This document shows, piece after piece, positions 41,780-48,440 of a DNA stretch of 64,000 nucleotides (within the stretch, counting starts at the first letter, position 1; each line of letters opens with the position of its first letter). A model generated the notes under the pieces. It was not told the origin of the DNA and ran no database searches. It worked only from the letters and a program-made list of their open reading frames with translations. A program made the position numbers and the translations under genes. Source of the stretch: Streptomyces liangshanensis (lineage in GTDB: Bacteria; Actinomycetota; Actinomycetes; Streptomycetales; Streptomycetaceae); contig NZ_CP050177.1 in assembly GCF_011694815.1 (NCBI RefSeq), positions 2,903,001 to 2,967,000 on the forward strand, given 5' to 3'.

Positions 41780-43084
41780 ATGTCCCAAACCAAGTTCCTG
41801 CTGTCCGAAGACCGTCTCCCGACCACCTGGTACAACGTCGTCGCGGACCTCCCGAAGCCGTTGGAACCGATGCTGCACCCCGCGACCCGTGAACCGGTGA
41901 CGCCCGCGGACCTGGAGCCCCTGTTCCCGCCGGAGCTCATAGAGCAGGAGTTCACCACCGCCCCGACCGTGGACATCCCCGGCGCCGTGCTGGACGTCTA
42001 CAAGCAGTGGCGGCCCAGCCCGCTGGTCCGGGCCCGCCGCCTGGAGAAGGCGCTGGACACCCCGGCGCGCATCTACTTCAAGAACGAGGGCGTCAGCCCG
42101 GCCGGCAGCCACAAGCCCAACACGGCCATCCCGCAGGCGTACTACAACAAGCAGGCGGGGGTGGAGCGGCTCACGACCGAGACCGGCGCGGGGCAGTGGG
42201 GCAGCTCCCTCGCCCTGGCCTGCTCGTACTTCGGCCTCGTCTGCGAGGTCTACATGGTCAAGGTGAGCTACCAGCAGAAGCCCTACCGCCGGGGCCTGAT
42301 GGAGACCTTCGGGGCGAGCGTCACCGCCAGCCCCAGCACCCTCACCGCCGCGGGCCGGGCCGCGCTCGCCGCCGACCCCGACTCCCCCGGCAGCCTGGGC
42401 CTGGCCATCTCCGAGGCGGCGGAGGCGGCGGTCATGAGCAACGGCACCGCGAAGTACGCGCTCGGCTCGGTGCTCAACCACGTGCTGATGCACCAGACGA
42501 TCATCGGCCAGGAGGCCCAGCTCCAGATGGAGCTGGCCGAGGACTACCCGGACATCCTGATCGGCGCGGCCGGCGGCGGCTCCAACTTCGGCGGCCTGGT
42601 CCTGCCCTTCCTCGGCGAGCAGCTGCGCGGCGGGCGCGGCGTCCGGGCCATCGCCGTGGAGCCGGCCTCCTGCCCGACCCTGACCACGGGCGCGTACGAG
42701 TACGACTTCGGCGACACCGCGGGCCTGACGCCGATGGCCAAGATGCACACCCTCGGCCACGACTTCGTGCCGCCGAGCATCCACGCGGGCGGGCTGCGCT
42801 ACCACGGCATGTCGCCCATCATCAGCGCCCTGAAGGACCTCGACCAGCTGGAGGCCCGCGCCGTCCCGCAGACCGCGTGCTTCGAGGCGGGGGTCACCTT
42901 CGCCCGCCACGAGGGCATCGTGCCGGCGCCGGAGTCGACGCACGCGGTGCGCGTCGCCATCGACGAGGCGCTGGCCTGCAAGGAGACCGGCGAGGCGAAG
43001 AGCATCCTGTTCTCGCTCTCCGGGCACGGCCACTTCGACATGCAGGCCTACATCGACTACTTCGCAGGGAAGCTCACGGACTGA
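41780..43084 (+). CDS. TrpB2-type PLP enzyme (tryptophan synthase beta-like)
   Basis: 434-aa fold-type II PLP enzyme of the stand-alone TrpB2-like group, longer than ordinary TrpB (~400 aa). Features: [20 protein letters not shown] at the N-terminus, [40 protein letters not shown] with PLP-Lys112, [40 protein letters not shown] (phosphate loop) and [19 protein letters not shown]. No TrpA partner is present, so it probably catalyses beta-replacement with serine (or a related amino acid) and a pathway-specific nucleophile. Upstream lies the pentanucleotide tract; downstream is an FMN reductase gene. Confidence 0.9.
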   Translation: MSQTKFLLSEDRLPTTWYNVVADLPKPLEPMLHPATREPVTPADLEPLFPPELIEQEFTTAPTVDIPGAVLDVYKQWRPSPLVRARRLEKALDTPARIYFKNEGVSPAGSHKPNTAIPQAYYNKQAGVERLTTETGAGQWGSSLALACSYFGLVCEVYMVKVSYQQKPYRRGLMETFGASVTASPSTLTAAGRAALAADPDSPGSLGLAISEAAEAAVMSNGTAKYALGSVLNHVLMHQTIIGQEAQLQMELAEDYPDILIGAAGGGSNFGGLVLPFLGEQLRGGRGVRAIAVEPASCPTLTTGAYEYDFGDTAGLTPMAKMHTLGHDFVPPSIHAGGLRYHGMSPIISALKDLDQLEARAVPQTACFEAGVTFARHEGIVPAPESTHAVRVAIDEALACKETGEAKSILFSLSGHGHFDMQAYIDYFAGKLTD

Positions 43085-43149
43085 TCAGCACGGGAGAGGG
43101 GGGCGGACCGTGGGGGCCCGCCCCCGAACGACCGACTTGGGGGCTGTTC

Positions 43150-43821
43150 ATGCAGGACACGCAAGGAGCACGTCCGGTCGTACTCGGCATATCGGGCTCC
43201 GAAAGGCCCGGCGGCAACACCGATCTCGCACTCGATTACGCGGGCCGCCTGGTCCGCCGGCGCGGGGCCGTCTTCCGCACGATCCACCTGCGGGACCACC
43301 GCATCTCACCGTGCAGTCCGTGCGGCGACTGCAACGTGCGGACCACTCCGTGCGAGGTGAAGGACGACATGCCCGCCATCGTCGAGGAGATGAAGCGGGC
43401 CGACGCCATCATCTACGCCGTGCCCGTGCACGGCTTCGGCCTGGCGCACCTGATGCAGATCTTCATCGAACGCGCGGGCGTCGGGTTCCTGCGCTTCGAG
43501 CGTCCCCTCGCCAACAAGGTGGGCGGGATCATCGTCACCAGCCGGCGCTACAGCGACGCCTCGGTGCACAGCCAGCTCGTCGACAACCTCCTGCTCAACC
43601 GGATGATCCTGGTGGGCAGCGGCTTCCCCGCGCTGCTGCGCAACACGGCGCGGGAGCCGGGCCTCAACGACACCGAGGGCCTGGACGCCCTGGAGCGCAT
43701 GACCCACCGCATGATCGACATGACGCTGCTGCTCCACCGGCACCAGGCCGCCACCGGTGAGCCGGTGCTGCTGCCGGACGACCGCAACGAACGGGTGGCA
43801 CGCGCCCCCTCGATGTCCTGA
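43150..43821 (+). CDS. NADPH-dependent FMN reductase / flavodoxin-fold oxidoreductase
   Basis: 223-aa flavodoxin-fold protein. The FMN phosphate loop VVLGISGSERPGGNTDLALD, the Cys-rich RISPCSPCGDCNVRTTPCEV and KRADAIIYAVPVHGFGLAHL followed by RAGVGFLRFERPLANKVGGI are typical of NADPH:FMN reductases/iron-sulfur-type flavodoxins. It could supply reduced flavin to a monooxygenase, act on a pathway intermediate, or support the prenylated-FMN-dependent UbiD enzyme (inference). ATG 43150 is the first start in its frame that begins the fold. Confidence 0.88.
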   Translation: MQDTQGARPVVLGISGSERPGGNTDLALDYAGRLVRRRGAVFRTIHLRDHRISPCSPCGDCNVRTTPCEVKDDMPAIVEEMKRADAIIYAVPVHGFGLAHLMQIFIERAGVGFLRFERPLANKVGGIIVTSRRYSDASVHSQLVDNLLLNRMILVGSGFPALLRNTAREPGLNDTEGLDALERMTHRMIDMTLLLHRHQAATGEPVLLPDDRNERVARAPSMS

Positions 43822-43843
43822 GGCCGCGTCCCCCTTCCGCTCG

Positions 43844-43907
43844 ACCCCTCCCCCCGCACGCGCGTGCCCCGCACCCTCCTGTCCCGCGCACCCCTCCCCC
43901 CGCACGC
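43844..43907 (+). repeat. 18-bp direct repeat pair in the leader of the cupin operon
   Basis: Identical 18-mers ACCCCTCCCCCCGCACGC occur at 43844-43861 and 43890-43907, 46 bp apart, within the 127-bp C-rich gap between the FMN reductase and cupin genes. They may be tandem regulator sites or an internal duplication. Confidence 0.6.
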
Positions 43908-43948
43908 CCCTGTCCTCAGCACGGCCCTGTCAAAGGAGAGACCACGCC

Positions 43949-44293
43949 ATGACCACCACCACGCCCGCCCTCGTCGGGATCGACTTCGACTCCATCCCCT
44001 GGGAGAAGTGGCACAAGCCCGGCGCCGACGGCCGGGTGAAGATCGCGTACACCGGCGGCCTGCGCGTACGGCTGATGGAGCTGCCCGCCGGCTTCGACGA
44101 GAAGGAATGGTGCGAGCGGGGCCACCAGGGCTACGTGCTCCAGGGCGAGTTCACCATCCACTTCGACAACCGCTCGGTGCCCTGCCGCCCCGGGATGGGC
44201 TTCGTCATCCCCGGCGACGAGCGGCACCGCTCGCAGGGCTCCGACAGCGAGCCGACCGTCGTGTACGTGATCGACCAGGTGACCGAGGCGTGA
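43949..44293 (+). CDS. Small cupin-domain protein
   Basis: 114-aa single-domain cupin. The motif region RLMELPAGFDEKEWCERGHQ-GYVLQGEFTIHFDN gives one metal-type His and Glu, and VPCRPGMGFVIPGDERHRSQ contains the second-motif His. A strong ribosome site (AAAGGAGAG, 8 nt from the ATG) marks the start of a coupled set cupin-chorismate mutase-UbiD. Cupins such as BacB act as isomerases in bacilysin assembly on prephenate-derived intermediates; a comparable role here is a hypothesis only. Confidence 0.85.
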   Translation: MTTTTPALVGIDFDSIPWEKWHKPGADGRVKIAYTGGLRVRLMELPAGFDEKEWCERGHQGYVLQGEFTIHFDNRSVPCRPGMGFVIPGDERHRSQGSDSEPTVVYVIDQVTEA

Positions 44294-44640
44294 GCGGGAC
44301 GACCGGCGCCCCCGCCGCCGAGGGGGCCGCGGCCGGCCACGCCCGCATCGACGAGCTGCGCGGCTCCATCGACGTACTGGACCGGCAGATCGTCCGGCTC
44401 CTGGCCGAACGCACCGGCGTGGTGATGGAGTTGACCGAGCACAAGCGCGACGAGCAGACGGTCCGCTCCCCCGGCCGGGTGGAGCAGGTGATCGAGAAGG
44501 TACGGCGCCTCGCCGACGAGCAGGGCATGCCGCCGGGGATCGCGGAGGCCACGTACCGCACGCTCATCAAGGAGCTGACGGACCTTCAGATGGTGCGGCT
44601 CGCCGAGCGGCGGGCCGCCGCCGCGGAGGGTGCGCGGTGA
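44290..44640 (+). CDS. AroQ-type chorismate mutase-like protein
   Basis: 116-aa all-helical AroQ-fold enzyme: ARIDELRGSIDVLDRQIVRL, LAERTGVVMELTEHKRDEQT, VRSPGRVEQVIEKVRRLADE and ATYRTLIKELTDLQMVRLAE. The Arg of ELRGSID, Arg of LLAERTG, Lys of EHKRD and Arg of PGR are the positions that bind chorismate in AroQ mutases. It may convert chorismate or an amino-deoxychorismate to a prephenate analogue; isochorismate-pyruvate-lyase-like activity cannot be excluded from sequence. GTG 44290 overlaps the cupin stop and its own stop overlaps the UbiD GTG (44637-44640). Confidence 0.88.
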   Translation: MSGTTGAPAAEGAAAGHARIDELRGSIDVLDRQIVRLLAERTGVVMELTEHKRDEQTVRSPGRVEQVIEKVRRLADEQGMPPGIAEATYRTLIKELTDLQMVRLAERRAAAAEGAR

Positions 44641-46067
44641 CGCGCCCCCGCCTCGCCGACCTGCGCACCGCGCTGGCCGGGCTCGACCTGATGCCCGGCG
44701 AGCTGGTGCGCGTACGGGAGGAGGTGCCGGCCCGCTTCGGGGTCTCCTCGCGTTACGCGAAGTGGGCCGGCACCCCGGCCCCGCCGCCGACGGGCCCCGG
44801 CCCCGCGGTCCTCTTCGAGCGGGTCACGCCCGGTGCCCCGGGCGCGGAGGCCCGGGCCGTGCTGATGGGCCTGTACGGCACCCGCCGCCGGGCCGCCGCC
44901 CTGCTGGGGACCACCCCGGCGCGCCTGCCGCGCCAGTTGCTCGACGCGGTCGCGTCGCCCGTCCCGCCGGTACGCGTCCGGCGGGACCGGGCCCCGGGGC
45001 GCGGCGAACTCGCGCCGGACCTGACAGCGCTGCCGGTGCCGGTGCTCACGGACGAGGACGCCGGGCCGTACCTGACACTCGGGGCGGTCCTGGCGACCGA
45101 CCCGGAGACCGGCGTACGGAACCTGTCGGTCCACCGGATGTGCGTGCAGGGCCCCGACCTGCTGTCCATCTGGATGGTGCCGGGCCGGGACCTGGAGACC
45201 GCGTACAGGGCGGCGCTGCGCGCCGGGCGTCCGCTGCCCGTCGCGATCCACCTGGGCCTGGGCCCGGCGGTGCTGCTCGCGTCCTGCTGCCCGGCCTCCC
45301 TGGTGCCGCCCGGGACGGACGAGCTGGCGGTGGCGGGGGCGCTGGGCGGGGCGCCGGTGGAGCTGGCGCCATGCCGCACGGTCGGCGCGGAGTACATCGC
45401 GGACGCCGAGTACGTGCTGGAGGGCGAACTGCTCGCGGACCACGCGCCGGAGAACCCGCGGGGCCCGGCGGCCACGCCCGAGTTCCTCGGCTACCAGGGC
45501 CGGGCGCACCCCTCGCTGCCCACCGTCCGGGTCACCGGGATCACCGCGCGGGACGGCGCGATCCTCCAGGCGGTGTCGGGGCCCGGGCACGAGCAGTCGG
45601 TGCTGCTGGGCTTCGGGATGGAGGCCGCGGTGCTCGGCCGGCTGCGGGAGCTGGACGCCCCGGTCAGGTCGGTGCTCTGCCACACGGCGGGGGGCGGCCA
45701 GCTGATGCTGGTGATCCAGTGGGAGCGCAAGCGCTCCTCCGCCGACGACGAAGTGGTGCGCAAGGCCTCGGAATCCGTCCTGGAGGAGTTCAGGATGGCG
45801 AAGACGGTCGTCTCGGTGGACGAGGACGTGGACGTGGAGTCCGACGCCGACCTGTGGTGGGCGATGACCACCCGGATGCAGGCGGACCGGGACGTGGTGG
45901 TGCTGCCGGACCGGGAGGGGTTCCCGCTCGACCCGACGCAGTCCCCCGCGTACTCCCCGGCCCTGTCGGCGGAGGGCCGGACGGCGAAGGTGGTCTTCGA
46001 CTGCACGGTGCCCTTCGCCCAGCGGGACCGCTTCCACCGGCCCCGCTTCACACCGGACGGTTCCTGA
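44637..46067 (+). CDS. UbiD-family (de)carboxylase
   Basis: 476-aa UbiD-family protein, expected to use prenylated FMN to decarboxylate (or carboxylate) an aromatic or alpha,beta-unsaturated acid. Features: VLFERVTPGAPGAEARAVLM, the metal/prFMN region NLSVHRMCVQGPDLLSIWMV, LPVAIHLGLGPAVLLASCCP, ADAEYVLEGELLADHAPENP (catalytic-Glu region) and VLCHTAGGGQLMLVIQWERK. No UbiX prenyltransferase gene is in the window, so cofactor must come from elsewhere. GTG 44637 overlaps the mutase stop. Its 3' end overlaps the convergent MocR gene by 20 bp. Last + strand gene of the island. Confidence 0.88.
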   Translation: MTRPRLADLRTALAGLDLMPGELVRVREEVPARFGVSSRYAKWAGTPAPPPTGPGPAVLFERVTPGAPGAEARAVLMGLYGTRRRAAALLGTTPARLPRQLLDAVASPVPPVRVRRDRAPGRGELAPDLTALPVPVLTDEDAGPYLTLGAVLATDPETGVRNLSVHRMCVQGPDLLSIWMVPGRDLETAYRAALRAGRPLPVAIHLGLGPAVLLASCCPASLVPPGTDELAVAGALGGAPVELAPCRTVGAEYIADAEYVLEGELLADHAPENPRGPAATPEFLGYQGRAHPSLPTVRVTGITARDGAILQAVSGPGHEQSVLLGFGMEAAVLGRLRELDAPVRSVLCHTAGGGQLMLVIQWERKRSSADDEVVRKASESVLEEFRMAKTVVSVDEDVDVESDADLWWAMTTRMQADRDVVVLPDREGFPLDPTQSPAYSPALSAEGRTAKVVFDCTVPFAQRDRFHRPRFTPDGS

Positions 46068-47565
46068 CCTCCCGTACGACGGCCGCCAGCAGCGCCACCC
46101 CTTCGGTGATGCGGGCGGTGGTCAGGGCCGCGTACCCCATGAGGAAGGCCGGTTCGGACGGCGGGTCCTGCACGAAGTAGCCGGACGCGGGGTAGATCCG
46201 TACCCCGCGGCCGGCCGCCAGGCGGGCGATCTCGTCCTCCCCGGCGCCGCGGGTCCCGGTCAGGGTCACCAGGACGTGCAGGCCCGCCGCCGCGCCGGAG
46301 ATCCGCACCTCGGAGCCGAAGTGCTCCAACAGGGCCTCGATGAGGCGGCTGCGGCGCTGCCGGTAGAGGCGGGTCATCCGGCTGATGTGGCGGGCGTAGG
46401 CGCCGGAGGAGATGAACAGGGCCAGGGCGTCCTGGTCGACGGTGGGCGTGAGCCGGTCGGTGATCCACTTGATGCCGAGGAACGGCTGCACGAGGTGCGG
46501 CGGGAGGATCGCGTACCCGATCCGCAGCGCCGGGAAGAGCGTCTTGCTGAAGCTCCCGACGTAGACGACGGTGTCGCGGTGCCGGGCGGCGGCCAGCGCG
46601 GGCAGGCGCTCGGCGGTGAAGGTGAACTCGTTGTGGTAGTCGTCCTCCAGGACCGTCGCGCCCCGCGCGTACGCCCACTCCAGCAGGGCGAGCCGGCGCG
46701 CCTCGGACATGATGAGGCCGGTGGGGAACTGGTGGGACGGCGTCACGTACACCAGCTTGACCAGCGCCGGGTCGTGCCCCCGGGCCCGCACGCAGGCGTC
46801 GATGTCCTGGACGCGCAGCCCTTCCTCGTCCACCGGTACGGGGACGACGGCGGCCTCGGAGCAGCCGAAGACCTGGCGGAGCACGGTGTGGCTGGGGTCC
46901 TCGATGACCACGACGTCGCCCGGTCCCACCAGCAGCCGGACCAGGATGTCCATGGCCTGGGTGGCGCCGCCGGTGACCATGATCCGCTCGGCGGACGCGT
47001 CCAGCGCGCGGCTCTGCCGGACGAGCGTCGCGATCTCGGTGCGCAGGGCGGGCGAGCCCTCGGCGGGGCCGTAGCCGAGGGCGGCGGCGTCGGCCCGGCC
47101 GTAGGCGTCCTGGAGGGCCTGTAACCAGCGGGCCACGGGGAAGTCGGCGAGCGCGGGGGTGCCGTGCCGGAAGTCGAGCCCGCCGCCGGGGTGGTGGGTG
47201 GGCGGCGGTTCCCAGGGCTGCCAGAGGGCGTTGCCGCCGTCGGTGGAGCGGGGCGGCTGGGGGGCGAGCGCGGCGGGGGCGGTACGGCGGGGGCGCGGGA
47301 CGTCGCCGTCGGCGATCGCGGCGACGCGGGTGCCGGAGCCGCGCCGGGCGGTGAGGATGCCGTGGGCGCGCAGGAGTTCGTAGGCGCGGGTGATGACGGT
47401 GCGGGACACGTCGAGTTGGAGGGCGAGTTCCCGGGAGGCGGGTACGGCGTCCCCGGGCCGCAGCCGCCCGGAGCGCACGAGCACGGTGATCCGGTCGCAC
47501 ACCTGCTGCTGCAAGGGTGTGGCACTGTCCCGGTCCAGGGCGATGAGCAGCTCCGACGACCCCAC
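46048..47565 (-). CDS. MocR-type regulator (GntR HTH + aminotransferase domain), right border of island
   Basis: 505-aa MocR protein. GntR part: LQQQVCDRITVLVRSGRLRP, SRELALQLDVSRTVITRAYE, ILTARRGSGTRVAA. Aminotransferase part: VVIEDPSHTVLRQVFGCSEA, VYVTPSHQFPTGLIMSEARR, VLEDDYHNEFTFTAERLPAL, and PLP-Lys motif YVGSFSKTLFPALRIGYAIL. GTG 47565. Codon 148 is TTA (47122-47124). Its 3' end overlaps the UbiD gene by 20 bp tail-to-tail. Only moderately similar to the first MocR (34397-35848); one or both may sense a PLP-reactive amino intermediate of the pathway. Confidence 0.9.
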   Translation of the reverse strand: MGSSELLIALDRDSATPLQQQVCDRITVLVRSGRLRPGDAVPASRELALQLDVSRTVITRAYELLRAHGILTARRGSGTRVAAIADGDVPRPRRTAPAALAPQPPRSTDGGNALWQPWEPPPTHHPGGGLDFRHGTPALADFPVARWLQALQDAYGRADAAALGYGPAEGSPALRTEIATLVRQSRALDASAERIMVTGGATQAMDILVRLLVGPGDVVVIEDPSHTVLRQVFGCSEAAVVPVPVDEEGLRVQDIDACVRARGHDPALVKLVYVTPSHQFPTGLIMSEARRLALLEWAYARGATVLEDDYHNEFTFTAERLPALAAARHRDTVVYVGSFSKTLFPALRIGYAILPPHLVQPFLGIKWITDRLTPTVDQDALALFISSGAYARHISRMTRLYRQRRSRLIEALLEHFGSEVRISGAAAGLHVLVTLTGTRGAGEDEIARLAAGRGVRIYPASGYFVQDPPSEPAFLMGYAALTTARITEGVALLAAVVREVRNRPV

Positions 47566-47631
47566 GCGTGTCCCCCTCAGTCCCCCGCGGCCACCGTCGA
47601 GTCTCGCACGCGGGCGGGGGCCGCCCGGCCG

Positions 47632-48243
47632 TCAGCCGCGGGAGCGGGCGCGGCGGGAGACGACGGCGCGCAGGACGCGCTGGCCCTCCGTCGAGAGGTC
47701 CATGACGTGGCGCAGGGCCGCGGCGTCGGCCGGGTCGGCGAGGATCTCCAGGATGCGGATCTGGCGCCGCAGTTCGCCCGCGACGAGCGGTCCGACGCCG
47801 TCGGCCGCCGGGTCCGTACCGTCGCCGTCGGCGCCCGTGCCGTCCTCGCGGCAGCGGGCGAGCCGCTCCTCGGCGGTGGCGCTCACGCTCTCGCCCACCA
47901 CGTCGAAGCGCTGGTGGATCTCCAGCGCGACCACCGAGCAGGTGTCGGCCCAGGCGCGCAGCGATTCGACGCCCCAGTCCGAGGGCGCCGAGCCGAGCAT
48001 GGTCCGTACGAGCACGGTGGCGACGTTCGGCGTGGCCCCGGCGTCGAGCGCCTGGTCGAGGACGTCCCTGGTCTCGGCCAGCCGGGCCGACCAGTCGCCC
48101 TCGCCGGTCACGATGCCCGCCCACAGCGGTCTCAGGGCGTCGGGTTCCTCGGCGAGCAGGGGCAGGCACCGGTCGAGGCAGGCGAGCCCGCTCGCGGCGA
48201 GGGCGCGCTCGTCGGCTGCGGCGATCAGTTTCACCAGGCTCAT
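47632..48243 (-). CDS. Conserved hypothetical helical protein
   Basis: 203-aa protein with no signal peptide or TM segment. Composition and spacing (VKLIAAADERALAASGLACL, LPLLAEEPDALRPLWAGIVT, QALDAGATPNVATVLVRTML, SLRAWADTCSVVALEIHQRF) suggest an all-helical repeat-like fold. A Gly/Asp-rich linker (~residues 135-150) precedes a C-terminal RRQIRILEILADPADAAALR. ATG 48243 is chosen over an upstream start at 48285 because it begins the helical region. I do not recognise the family. It lies just outside the island border. Confidence 0.65.
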   Translation of the reverse strand: MSLVKLIAAADERALAASGLACLDRCLPLLAEEPDALRPLWAGIVTGEGDWSARLAETRDVLDQALDAGATPNVATVLVRTMLGSAPSDWGVESLRAWADTCSVVALEIHQRFDVVGESVSATAEERLARCREDGTGADGDGTDPAADGVGPLVAGELRRQIRILEILADPADAAALRHVMDLSTEGQRVLRAVVSRRARSRG

Positions 48244-48356
48244 GTACGTCTCCCGTCGTGGACGCGGTACCGACCACTGCTGCACACTACTGCGCCGAAC
48301 GGCTGAAATGCGTCACCGGGGAGGAGGTGAAGTGCGCGCGATGGGACGGAAAGCGA

Positions 48357-48405
48357 CGAATCGTTCCGCTGCTCTGACGGGGTGTCAGGGCAGCGGAACG
48401 ATTCG
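48357..48405 (-). terminator. Very long hairpin terminator of the hexosaminidase gene
   Basis: The arms 48357-48378 and 48384-48405 pair over 22 bp with a single G-T wobble and a 5-nt loop (GGGGT). The core is TCGTTCCGCTGC/GCAGCGGAACGA. The hairpin begins 36 nt after the - strand hexosaminidase stop (48441). It is among the strongest terminators in the window. Confidence 0.88.
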
Positions 48406-48440
48406 CCGCCGTACAGATCCGGCCGGGTCCGTACGGTCCG

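Noticed and set aside
41378..41976. Short - strand frames containing repeated Asn-Gly-Thr-Glu-Arg units
   Set aside because: The repeat is a translation of the (CGTTC)n tract and there is no ribosome site or homology; treated as DNA repeat.
42007..43149. Extension of the FMN reductase frame upstream to 42007
   Set aside because: This overlaps the TrpB-like gene in another frame and gives Arg/Gly-rich nonsense; the flavodoxin fold begins at 43150.
34397..47565. Primary tryptophan biosynthesis operon
   Set aside because: trpC, trpD, trpA and trpF are absent; the genes are mixed with a UbiD enzyme, ATP-grasp ligase, exporter and MocR regulators and contain TTA codons.
34397..47565. Integrative element or transposon carrying the island
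   Set aside because: No integrase, transposase, terminal inverted repeats or tRNA attachment site were seen; acquisition is suggested only by gene content and context.
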